64,000 nucleotides of DNA from Sporocytophaga sp. (GTDB taxonomy: Bacteria; Bacteroidota; Bacteroidia; Cytophagales; Cytophagaceae), in the NCBI GenBank assembly GCA_024707265.1, contig JANQAB010000004.1:806001-870000 (forward strand), in the 5' to 3' direction. This document shows positions 36,965 to 45,712 of the stretch, piece by piece (position 1 is the stretch's first letter; each line of letters starts with the position of its first letter). A program made the position numbers and the translations under genes. Under the pieces are notes generated by a model. The model saw only the letters and a list, made by a program, of their open reading frames with translations, was not told where the DNA came from and made no database searches.

Positions 36965-39532
36965 TTATCGTATAATCAGCTTTTCTGTATAATTAGTTGT
37001 CTCAGAAGTAACCTTAAGATAATAAACACCCGGACTTAGCTTTTGAGTATTAACCCGCAGTGGTCCATCATTCAGCTCGGACAAATCTCCTTTAAATACT
37101 ATTTCTGATATGCCCTTTAAATCATAGATTTCTATAATCCCATGATCGGTCGCTTCATCATTTAATGAAATGTCAACATATCCAGACGATGGGTTAGGGT
37201 AACATTTAACTACACGTGTATCTCTATCAATAGTACCCATTCTCGGGCTGCTGTACACTACATTAAAAGTGTATGTTCTTGTTTTCCCTTCAATACCACC
37301 TCCATATACTCCTGTATAGGGAGTTGCCTGAATCGTGTTCACTCCGGCAACAAGAGTTCCTTTGTTTACTATACCATTGGCATCACCGAAAAGGCTATAA
37401 GGAGCCACGTTTTCCATAACATTTCGGGTTCCGTTATTATAATTTATACGCACACTTCCTACGCTTCCATAAGTAAGTGCCTCTACAGAAACTTTTTCTC
37501 CATTGACAAGGTTGATTGTCCTGCCTTCTTCCGTATGAATTTCCTGAGATCCGCTCGTTAGTCCATAAATTACAAGCTCTATGACTGATGGATTATATAC
37601 ATCTATAGAAAAAGTAATAGTACTTGTATTCAATAGAGTTCCTGTTCCGTTTGATCCGGAATATTCTTTAGCTACAATGGTGAAAGTATCTGAGCGTACA
37701 TAGTTCCAGGAATTGAAGTTGCCACTATTGTCACCTGCCAGAGAATAGGGAGCTACATTTTCTACTGAAAATGGATTCCCATTTAATGTAAATGCAATAC
37801 TCCCCGGATTATAAACAGGAATGTATTTTACGTTTATGTTAGTAGCGCCATCCAACGCCACGTTCATTTGATTTCTGATTCTTGAGATATAAGAGTCGTT
37901 ATCAGAATCAATCAGCGTAAAGGTTCCAGGTTCATTATCACATGGAGTCAAGTCTCCGTCGTAGATCCATAATTTTGTTATATCTCCCCCTGGCTTATAT
38001 GGATTATAGGTCGTAAAAATCAGTTTGGAATTTAGCTCAACAAAATTATTGCTTCCTGCCAGAGATACACCGCAAGCATTTCTGACAGACCTGGTACTCG
38101 TTTGATCTGAAACGAACAACTGCCTGTAATCATCACTGTATATTGGATAGCCATATTCGAATGGTCCATCTATCGCTAAAGAATAAAGTTTATCACCAAT
38201 GACTAGTGAATAGCCGTCATAGTCGTGGAACTGTTGAGGAGTAAAATGGGACCCATTACCAGGAGTGCCATCTGTTTTATAATAACCTAACCAGGTCATC
38301 TGACCCATGTCGCCTAAAACAACCTCGTTGCCCAATGGGAACAAACCATATAAATAGTTATCAGGGCCGAAGGTGGTGAGGAACGTTCCTGCACAAGTAC
38401 CGTCAGAGACAAACAGATTAAAATTCCCTCCTCTGTCAAACACTACATAATATTTCCCATTATGAAAGAGAGAAGTATACTTGTATTCCCTCCAATGATC
38501 ATTCAAAACCTTAAACTGCATAGTGCCGGAAGCTGTTCCATCAGTCTTCCAGACATAACCAATCATGTTATGCTCATCCGAAATAAGGAAATATACATTT
38601 CCGGCATTGGCATATAATAAATCAATTTTCCAGTAATAAGAGTTGACATAAATTCCTTTCACCAGGCTTGTTCCTGCAGAAGTACCATCTGTTTTCCAAA
38701 TTTCTGCGGAGTCAGCAGTAACTTTTCCAATAAAGAACTGAAAGCCACCAGAGGTCAAAACCGTGTCTCCATTGAAGCCACTTGTAGCACCGGAAGCCAC
38801 ATCTTTTATAATGTCAGTGCCAGAAGTTGTACCATCTGTGATATATAATTCATTCCCCGTGGTACCATCATTTCCGGTAAAGTAAACTTTTCCTCCGGAT
38901 ACCCATGGGCCGGCTATATATCCGGAGACAGAGCCAGGTTGTACATCTTTCAGCAGATATGTGCCCAATGAAGTACCATCCGTCCTCCACAGTTCTTTGC
39001 CGTTAGATGAATTCGTTGCCTGAAAATAAAAGATTCCATTGTAAGCAACAGATTTGGATGTCCCAAATCCATCTCCGCTTCCGGTTGCAATATCCTTTAA
39101 TAATAGTGTACCGGCAATGGTTCCGTCTGTCCTATAGAGTTCACGTCCTGTAGCCGTTTCAATTGCCGAGAAATATAAATAGGTCCCCACAGTTGAAATG
39201 TATTTTATACTTCCAATTACAAAAGTCTTTAGTAATACAGTACCGGCATTAGTACCATCACTTTTCCAAAGCTCAGTTTGATCCTTAATAAAATAAATCA
39301 ATCCATTGGATTCACGAAAATAATGACATCCTGAAAGACCTGTTTTGACCAGAGTAGTTCCGGACACAGTTCCATCAGTCTTCATTAAAGAATCATTTGT
39401 GGTAAAAAATACAAAGTTTGAAGCTTTTACAAAGCCTGAGACATTATTAGAAAGTACTCTTAATTGTTGGGGTTGAGAATAACCAATCTGACCTAACAAT
39501 AAGGCCAAAAAGAGCAGATTAATTTTTTTCAT
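36965..39532 (-). CDS. T9SS-exported ELWxxDGTxxGT-repeat protein
   Basis: 855 aa with a signal peptide (INLLFLALLLGQIGYSQ). At least eight units of the ELWxxDGTxxGT repeat fill residues about 50-380 (ELWKSDGTNAGT, ELYRTDGTIAGT, ELWRTDGTSLGT, EIWKTDGTSAGT, and others), probably a beta-propeller-like solenoid. Two Ig-like segments follow, sharing (V)ENVAPYSL.GD. The C-terminus is a type-A T9SS sorting domain (VVKCYPNPSSGYVDISL...LSPGVYYLKVTS). It is predicted to be secreted and attached at the surface. Role unknown; it is monocistronic. Confidence 0.9.
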   Translation of the reverse strand: MKKINLLFLALLLGQIGYSQPQQLRVLSNNVSGFVKASNFVFFTTNDSLMKTDGTVSGTTLVKTGLSGCHYFRESNGLIYFIKDQTELWKSDGTNAGTVLLKTFVIGSIKYISTVGTYLYFSAIETATGRELYRTDGTIAGTLLLKDIATGSGDGFGTSKSVAYNGIFYFQATNSSNGKELWRTDGTSLGTYLLKDVQPGSVSGYIAGPWVSGGKVYFTGNDGTTGNELYITDGTTSGTDIIKDVASGATSGFNGDTVLTSGGFQFFIGKVTADSAEIWKTDGTSAGTSLVKGIYVNSYYWKIDLLYANAGNVYFLISDEHNMIGYVWKTDGTASGTMQFKVLNDHWREYKYTSLFHNGKYYVVFDRGGNFNLFVSDGTCAGTFLTTFGPDNYLYGLFPLGNEVVLGDMGQMTWLGYYKTDGTPGNGSHFTPQQFHDYDGYSLVIGDKLYSLAIDGPFEYGYPIYSDDYRQLFVSDQTSTRSVRNACGVSLAGSNNFVELNSKLIFTTYNPYKPGGDITKLWIYDGDLTPCDNEPGTFTLIDSDNDSYISRIRNQMNVALDGATNINVKYIPVYNPGSIAFTLNGNPFSVENVAPYSLAGDNSGNFNSWNYVRSDTFTIVAKEYSGSNGTGTLLNTSTITFSIDVYNPSVIELVIYGLTSGSQEIHTEEGRTINLVNGEKVSVEALTYGSVGSVRINYNNGTRNVMENVAPYSLFGDANGIVNKGTLVAGVNTIQATPYTGVYGGGIEGKTRTYTFNVVYSSPRMGTIDRDTRVVKCYPNPSSGYVDISLNDEATDHGIIEIYDLKGISEIVFKGDLSELNDGPLRVNTQKLSPGVYYLKVTSETTNYTEKLIIR

Positions 39533-39701
39533 AGGTTTGATTTTTAAGTGGAAAAAATAATCAAACCCAAGTTTCCCTTAATTGTTTAATAAGATGTAAA
39601 ATTGTTAAATAATAATTTTAATAAATAGTGTTAATAGGATTTTAATTGCATTTAAATGTTTTTGGTAAAAGGGGATAGGGTTGAAAAAATTACTTTAGAA
39701 A

Positions 39702-40316
39702 TTAACTAAACTGATTTTTGCCACATCCCCGATCTCTTATTGAGTAATTTGTTTTGATTCCGCACTTCATGAAATATTGAATCAGATAACACCACTTATC
39801 ATGACACATAACTCCAAATTCAGACCGCTTATCTATGTGTCCGAGTTGTTGACATTCAAAGCAAATTTCTAAAATTTCTATCAGTTTGTTATTCTTATAG
39901 AAAAGGATAGCATGCCTGGGATTATAACATGCTGCTGCCTCTCCAAACGTGTTATCATTATTGATTTTATAGTCATGCAGAATTGAAAATAAAGTATCAA
40001 TTTGGCCCCCATTCAATTTAACTCTTTCTCTGATTCTAACGCTGGAAAGAGAGTCGTGAGGTTCTTTCATTTTTATAATTCTGCCCCCGAAAAAATCTGC
40101 TTGTGAAGTTGAATCATATGCAATGAATTCTATTTTGTTACTTTCATTAAATGGGAAAACAGAATCCTTTGAATATTTTGATTTGGAATAGACACATCTT
40201 AATTCTTTAATATGGTTTTCATAATTATCAGTTGCAACCGAATTAGCTGTGTTATCAGATTCTTTGCAGGATAGAGCTGTCAGTAACATGAAGAAAAAGA
40301 AAATGTAGGTTTTCAT
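39702..40316 (-). CDS. Lipoprotein of unknown function, cysteine-rich C-terminus
   Basis: 204 aa with a lipobox (LLTALSCKES). The C-terminal half holds eight further cysteines (such as CYNPRHA, CFECQQLG, MCHDKWCY, RGCGKNQ), which suggests disulfides or a metal site in the periplasm. I do not recognise the family. It is 57 bases downstream of the macro-domain gene on the same strand, so co-transcription is possible. Confidence 0.6.
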   Translation of the reverse strand: MKTYIFFFFMLLTALSCKESDNTANSVATDNYENHIKELRCVYSKSKYSKDSVFPFNESNKIEFIAYDSTSQADFFGGRIIKMKEPHDSLSSVRIRERVKLNGGQIDTLFSILHDYKINNDNTFGEAAACYNPRHAILFYKNNKLIEILEICFECQQLGHIDKRSEFGVMCHDKWCYLIQYFMKCGIKTNYSIRDRGCGKNQFS

Positions 40317-40373
40317 TTGTTAATTTAGAACGGTGAATAACCGAATTGATAGGAAAGTTTTAGCTATATTGGT

Positions 40374-40988
40374 TTAATGTATCCAAATCATTCCTTCCGG
40401 ATTTAAACCGAAGTGATACTTTTGTGCTTCTCCGAATTCTTTAAAATCCATTCGTTCTCCCAATACAATTTCCTTATAAGCCATAAACATTTGTTTTGCT
40501 GCAATCATTTTATTCATTCGTCCGGTTCCTGTACAAAAGCCGGGAATGGCGATTCTTTTCATTTTGTCATGTGATTTAACTTTTATTAAAGTTGCTTTCA
40601 TTGCTAAATATGCATTCACAGATGTCGCAATGTTAAAATTGGTTGGTATCCTCATTGTGGGCGCTGAAATCAAATAAGGAATGTCTTTGTCTTCAGTATC
40701 CAATATTAATGCTTGTCCGACCAATAATTCTCCTTCCGGAAGGTCTTTGATTATTTGCTGTAGTTTTATTTGCAGGTCCCATCCCAATCTGTCAGAAATT
40801 GCATAATCAATGCCTCCATCCATAAATCCGAATGAATTGGCAGGACTTACAATCGTATCACATTTGATTGAATTGAAATTTCCAAGCATAATTTCAACAT
40901 CACTCTGTTCGCTAAAGAGTCCTTTCCAGGCATCTACCATTTCCTGATTCTTATCAAAAAGGATATATTTAACTTCTTTATCTTTCAT
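40374..40988 (-). CDS. Macro-domain (ADP-ribose-binding) protein
   Basis: 204 aa. The ligand loop is visible as DTIVSPANSFGFMDGGIDYA, followed by YLISAPTMRIP and the phosphate loop AIPGFCTGTGRM. These are the binding loops of macro domains, which bind or hydrolyse ADP-ribose derivatives. No toxin or ADP-ribosyltransferase partner is seen on either side, so a housekeeping role is as likely as an antitoxin-type one. No signal peptide; cytoplasmic. Confidence 0.8.
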   Translation of the reverse strand: MKDKEVKYILFDKNQEMVDAWKGLFSEQSDVEIMLGNFNSIKCDTIVSPANSFGFMDGGIDYAISDRLGWDLQIKLQQIIKDLPEGELLVGQALILDTEDKDIPYLISAPTMRIPTNFNIATSVNAYLAMKATLIKVKSHDKMKRIAIPGFCTGTGRMNKMIAAKQMFMAYKEIVLGERMDFKEFGEAQKYHFGLNPEGMIWIH

Positions 40989-41239
40989 ACTCCGATATCA
41001 CAACTTTAAAGTCTATGAAGATAATCCAAATTTTCCCGATATTAAAATCGTCCATCATAAGGGAAGAACAGGGCTTATCCGGAGTAACCTATGCATTTCT
41101 TCAATAAAAGCTCAATGTTTAGTTATAAGTTCTAAACATTCTCCTTTGTAGATAATTGATTATTAATTATTGGAATTCAGTGGAATAAGTCTGTTTGAAG
41201 TAAGTAATTTTAAAAGGAGTATTTTAACTACTTTGACCA

Positions 41240-41688
41240 ATGAAAACAAAAGAGCTAAAGGAGGACCTGATTTATAAAAATGTACAAATGTGGATTGATA
41301 AAACCAGAAATAAAAAACAACGATATGCCGCTTTTTTTATAAGGTTTCCAGAGTTTTGACATTTTTTGGAAGTGCATCCATTACTATTATCGTAGGGTGG
41401 AAGAAACCAGAAGACCTGGAAATGTCTTCTGCCAATTTGATACTCTTTATAAGCGCCTTTATAGCATTTACAACATCTATAGAAGGTTTATTCGACCTGA
41501 AAGATAAAGCTAAAAGCTACGACGTTTTATTGTTTGAATTGAGGAGACTGAGGGATCAGATGTCCTATGATTATAGCAAAGATGTGCAGGTATACGAACA
41601 AAAGAAAGATGAATATTTCAGCAAATATGAAGGAATTCTGAATGCTCAGAAAATGATCATTGAAAATTCTTATGAGTCTGAAGAATAA
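41240..41688 (+). CDS. Two-helix membrane protein (DUF4231/SLATT-like), broken by one frameshift
   Basis: The ATG at 41240 gives MKTKELKEDLIYKNVQMWID and continues to RYAAFF before a false stop. The other frame takes over as YKVSRVLTFFGSASITIIVG, with a second helix LILFISAFIAFTTSIEGLF and a charged helical tail to 41688. One extra T in the T7 run at 41332-41338 unites them into 149 aa. The plan (helix, two membrane segments, long helix) resembles DUF4231/SLATT proteins. Those occur in pore-type defence systems, but no effector partner is next to it. Confidence 0.6.
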
Positions 41689-41994
41689 TTTATCCTCCCA
41701 ATAATTGTAATAATTAAGAATGCGAAAGTTTCTCCCATTGGTGCTGACTGGAAAAAAATGATGAAAATGTTTTGCATGTTTAAACATTTTTTAATTTTAA
41801 GGGTTACCTTAGCTTTATATAAATGTAGGGTGAAATAAATAAAGAAACCTAAGCTTTTGGGTCGATACCTAATAGGAAGGTGCATAACTAAATTGTCACC
41901 GATTTTGCGATTAGCTGAACGGAAAAAGATTAATTTTAAAATTTCTTTTACTTAGGATGTATTTAATCTATAACCTTATAAACATTATTTTATC
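41689..41994. other. Intergenic region before the cupredoxin gene
   Basis: 306 bases with no credible ORF. It should contain the promoter of the cupredoxin gene; no well-spaced consensus was found. Confidence 0.5.
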
Positions 41995-42615
41995 ATGAAA
42001 AAATTATTTACAGCTACGTTATTTTCATTAATCATTTTTTCAAGTAATGCAGCGATCCATGTTGTATTAGTTGGACAGGGCGGAGGTAAATTTGAGCCGG
42101 CCGATTTAAATGTATTTGTTGGAGATACAATCAGGTTTAAATGGGTAAGCGGATTTCATACAACTACATCCGAAAGTATTCCTGCGGGAGCAGATTCATG
42201 GGATGAAGTCATAGCAAAAAGCGGTGATGAGTTTGATTATATTGTAAAAAATGAAGGAAAATATTCTTATGTGTGCACGCCTCATGTGACTATGGGAATG
42301 GTGGGTAGTTTTACTGCTACTCAAAGTGTAACAGGAATTACGGATCAGTATGCCACTATTAAAGAATCTGCTCAGATCAACCCAAATCCGGCTGTCGATC
42401 AAACCTTGCTAACATTTAATTCCAACATTGCATTTAATGGTTCTTTAAGAATATTTAATAACAATGGGATCATGATTTCTGAAGAGAAATTAAAAGTTGG
42501 TAAAGGTGAAAATGCTATAAATTTAAACACCAGCTCACTGAAGTCTGGATTATACTATGTCAACTTACTTAACAAAGAAGATGCATTTCTTGTAAAGAAA
42601 ATGATTAAACACTAA
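41995..42615 (+). CDS. Plastocyanin-like cupredoxin with T9SS sorting domain
   Basis: 206 aa with a signal peptide (FTATLFSLIIFSSNAA). Residues about 21-113 are a cupredoxin: H55 (SGFHTTTSES), then the C-terminal copper loop YVCTPHVTMGMVG giving C94, H97 and M102, a full type 1 copper set. The last ~80 residues are a type-A T9SS sorting domain (INPNPAVDQTLLTFNSN; SSLKSGLYYVNLLNKED). It should be a blue-copper electron carrier or copper-binding protein exported to the surface. A single gene with a strong terminator. Confidence 0.9.
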   Translation: MKKLFTATLFSLIIFSSNAAIHVVLVGQGGGKFEPADLNVFVGDTIRFKWVSGFHTTTSESIPAGADSWDEVIAKSGDEFDYIVKNEGKYSYVCTPHVTMGMVGSFTATQSVTGITDQYATIKESAQINPNPAVDQTLLTFNSNIAFNGSLRIFNNNGIMISEEKLKVGKGENAINLNTSSLKSGLYYVNLLNKEDAFLVKKMIKH

Positions 42616-42678
42616 AAAAGTTAAAAGCTGAAAGTCTAAAGTTTAAAGTATAAAAACTTTTAAACTAAAATAGAATTT

Positions 42679-42705
42679 GAAGAGACGCCATGTTGGCGTC
42701 TCTTC
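42679..42705. terminator. Bidirectional terminator between cupredoxin and kinase genes
   Basis: A 12-bp perfect stem, GAAGAGACGCCA paired with TGGCGTCTCTTC, with a 3-base loop and TTTT after it. It is placed between two convergent genes. The sequence is much more GC-rich than its surroundings and may itself be a dispersed palindrome. Confidence 0.82.
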
Positions 42706-42723
42706 TTTTATGGAAGTAACAAT

Positions 42724-43849
42724 TTAAATAGGAAAATACACTTTAAATGTAGTTCCTATACCTGTCTTGCTTTCCAGCTCAATTTTTCCTCCTTCATTTT
42801 CAATAATTCTTTTGACTATAGCCATTCCCATTCCTAACCCTTCCACATGATGATGACTTCTTGTGTACATTTCAAATATGTGTTCCTGATCTTCTTTTTT
42901 TATACCTAATCCATTGTCCTGTACTGTCAGTAAGATGTATGCTCCTTCCATCTTTTTAGTTGCAATGCGGATGATTAAATCTCTGTCTGGAGACCTGTAT
43001 TTAATGGCATTGGATAAAAGGTTGGTTAAGATGCTTCTTAAATTCTTTTTTGAAAATTTTATGATTGGTGCATCTTTAAAGTCCTTTTTAAATTCAATAT
43101 TAATATTTTGGGTATTATCTTTAAGGTCTGTTAATATTTCTTCTGTTAGCTCATCAATTTTAATATCTTCCACTTGAATCTTTTCAGTCTCTTGCTCCCT
43201 GGCAATGGAAGACAATTCCCTGATTCTATTCCGGAAGCTTTCAAATAAATGGTAGATCTTTTCTATAAAGAATTTTGATTCGGAAGAAACACTGATTTCA
43301 GATTCGAGATATCGGACTATGCCTTCAATGCTGTTGATAGGAGAAATCAAATCATGTGATACTGTATAGATAAAATTATTCCGATCATTTATAATCTTTT
43401 TCAAATCACTGTTTCGTTGTTGCAATTCCAGTTCAAGGAACTTTTGTTCTGATATATCCTGGATTAGCTTTATAAAAAACGTTCTGTTATTATCGTCTTT
43501 TGTATAGATATTTTCTCCATGAACCCAAAGTTCTGAGCCGTTTTTATGTAAGATATAATTATTGTCGAGGGAAGATCCTGTGCTGATCGTTCTCAATAAT
43601 TCTTTTTCAGGAACAGCATCTTTTTCTGTCTTTTTCAATAAAGAGAATAGAAAAGTTTTGATCAATTAAATCTTCTTTAGAATATCCAAAGGTCTTGATA
43701 AAGGCTTCGTTGAAATCAATGATAATACCATCCGTATCCAATAATAGTATGGAGGTGGCCTTGGCATTATTAAACATTAATTTAAAGAACAAAGAGCTCA
43801 TTAAACTTAATTTATCATCATTGTTCTTTGATTTGACCTTGTTATTCAT
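42724..43849 (-). CDS. PAS sensor histidine kinase, broken by one frameshift
   Basis: The first frame (43849 to about 43634) carries the PAS start (LLLDTDGIIIDFNEAFIKTF; GYSKEDLIDQNF). It then reads into a false stop at an A5 run. The second frame continues AVPEKELLRTISTGSS, the PAC part (LHKNGSELWVHGEN), an H-box (VSHDLISPINSIEG), N-box (ILTNLLSNAIKYRS), G1 (DNGLGIKKED) and G2 (GLGMGMAIVKRI). Removing one A gives 374 aa. There are no membrane segments, so sensing is cytoplasmic. No response regulator is adjacent. Confidence 0.85.
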
Positions 43850-43919
43850 AAACTAAAGTTGATTTATTTTTCAGTTATATGTTTAAAAATAATTCATTTT
43901 TATGCTATCATTATGTATA

Positions 43920-45252
43920 CTAAACCATAGACCTTACTTCTGAAATATTGATCACAGGCAGATATCTGATAAATAAAAGAAACATCGAAAAGAATAAGCC
44001 AAGAGAGAAAATAAAGACACCAACGTCGTACATTGTTGGTATGAATACCGACCAGGAGGAGGGGAGGAAATCTCTTGACAGCGAGACTACTATTATTACA
44101 TATCTTTCCATCCACATGCCTATATTTACAATGATGGATAAAATAAAACTAAATATAATATTTCGTCTTAAACTTTTTTTTCCATAGTAATTGAGGAAGT
44201 ATAAAATTAAATAAGTTGATCATAAAATAATACTTGGCATAATTGCCCATCAGCTTATACTGCATTTGATACACCTCAAAGCCATTCGCTGAATAAAAGG
44301 CAATAAATACTTCAGTCATATAAGCAATACCAACAAGCCCTGCCATAAAGAGGACGATTTTATTCATATTCTCAATATGAAGGAGGGTAATATAACTTTC
44401 CAGTTTTAATACTTTCCTTACAAGTATCATCAAAGTAAGTACCATTGCAAATCCTGAATGGATGGCTCCTGCAACAAAATAAGGAGGGAAAATAGTGGAA
44501 TGCCATCCCGGAACAATACCTGTGGAGAAGTCCATTGAAACGACAGAATGTACGGAAACGACTAATGCTGTTGCCAGTCCTGCCAACACAAACATCATTG
44601 GTTCATAACGTCTCCAGAGTTCAATATTATTATTCCATCCTAGGCTTAGTAAACCATATATCTTTTTACGTATGCCTTTACTTCTGTTTGCAAGTAGTCC
44701 CAGATCAGGCACCAATCCGAAGTACCAATAAATGATGGAAACTGTAAGATAGGTTGTAACTGCAAATGCATCCCATACCAGAGGTGAATTAAAGTTAACC
44801 CAGATTTCCTGTCTGTTCGGATAAGGTATGATGTAATATAACAGCCATGGTCTTCCCAGGTGAGCGGCAATGAAAAGAGCGGAGCATAGAACCGCGCAAA
44901 TCGTCATTGCTTCAGCAGCCCTGTTGATAGAGCTTCTCCATTTTGCACGAAATAAAAGTAATATGGCTGATATTAAAGTACCAGCATGTCCGATCCCTAT
45001 CCACCAGACAAAGTTTGTAATATCCCAGGCCCAATTGATCGTTTTGTCCTCTCCCCACATCCCGACGCCATCCCACCAGGTTTTTCCGAGACAATAGCCT
45101 CCAGCTATGATCATCATAAGGGATATTCCCATTGCAATTCTCCAGTTATTAAGGGCGTTAGTAGTTAATGGAGCTAGAATATCTTCCTTGACATCATTCT
45201 GAGTCCTGTTATTTAAGACCAGAGGTTCGGCCAGAATTGGGTCTTCATTCAT
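43920..45252 (-). CDS. NrfD/ActC-like quinone-interacting membrane protein, broken by one frameshift
   Basis: From MNEDPILAEPLVLNNRTQND (ATG at 45252) the protein has about eight to ten helices, with WDITNFVWWIGIGHAGTLIS, HLGRPWLLYYIIPYPNR and SVHSVVSMDFSTGIVPGWHS, all matching the NrfD/PsrC/ActC family. At an A8 run (minus strand, near 44174-44181) the frame ends early. With one A fewer it continues RRNIIFSFILSI, WMERYVIIVVSL to 43920, giving 443 aa. In alternative complex III this subunit binds quinol beside Fe-S and cytochrome subunits; none are in the window, so it appears orphaned. Confidence 0.8.
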
Positions 45253-45263
45253 ATCAAAAAATA

Positions 45264-45338
45264 TTGAAGTGCATTTTACGAAACTTCTGCACTTCAAAAT
45301 TGTTCATACTTCTGCTGGTCCAAAGTATGAACAATTTT
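45264..45338. repeat. Two tandem perfect hairpins upstream of the NrfD-like gene
   Basis: Hairpin 1 is TTGAAGTGC (45264-45272) with GCACTTCAA (45289-45297). Hairpin 2 is a 16-bp perfect stem, AAAATTGTTCATACTT (45296-45311) with AAGTATGAACAATTTT (45323-45338), and an 11-base loop. Both lie between the small gene at 45396 and nrfD on the minus strand. Hairpin 2 ends in TTTT on that strand and may be an attenuator or terminator. Confidence 0.6.
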
Positions 45339-45395
45339 CGTCTTAATATCAGCTATTAATCGTACAATTATTCGACTTTTAGTGCAAGGGAGAAC

Positions 45396-45560
45396 TCACT
45401 TTTTGTCACCTCCTTTAAATTCATCCTCTTTTCTTTTATTAGGTTCAGCTTCAATGTATTCTCCACCTTCATTTTCAAAGTGATCAGGTTGCTGAGAACT
45501 TTTATAAAGATTAGACTTTTTTGCCTTATCTTTTTCTACTTTTTTGTCCGGATCTATCAT
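45396..45560 (-). CDS. 54-residue highly charged small protein
   Basis: ATG at 45560, TGA at 45396-45398. The sequence begins MIDPDKKVEKDKAKKSNLYK, has a short acidic middle (ENEGGEYIEAEPNKRK) and ends FKGGDKK. It is almost entirely hydrophilic and probably disordered. An AAGGAGGTGAC string occurs inside its end (minus strand), by chance or as a site for a following gene. It precedes the NrfD-like gene on the same strand, separated by the hairpins. I do not recognise it; amino-acid composition and position support a real gene, but only weakly. Confidence 0.5.
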   Translation of the reverse strand: MIDPDKKVEKDKAKKSNLYKSSQQPDHFENEGGEYIEAEPNKRKEDEFKGGDKK

Positions 45561-45712
45561 ATCATTGTAGTTTTGATATCTTGTCTACTTTTAGAACAGG
45601 CTCTTGTCCGGAAAAAGTTTCTGGAATGAATACTCTCTATCCCCTTAATTCTAATCATAAACATTCCCTAGATCACCTGGTTAAGAAATTTCACGAAACC
45701 ATTCTCAGTATT

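Noticed and set aside
37000..39500. Periodic DGT-coding repeats as a CRISPR-like array
   Set aside because: They encode the ELWxxDGTxxGT protein repeat; spacing is variable and coding.
40374..40988. Macro-domain gene as the antitoxin of a DarTG-type system
   Set aside because: No DarT-like ADP-ribosyltransferase is adjacent; the neighbour is a cysteine-rich lipoprotein.
43920..45252. Part of an alternative complex III operon
   Set aside because: No ActA, ActB, ActD or cytochrome gene is present on either side; only the NrfD-like subunit is seen.
45521..45712. Extended N-terminus of the TPP enzyme
   Set aside because: It overlaps the small minus-strand gene and lacks similarity to the family, which starts at MSQNVSDYL.
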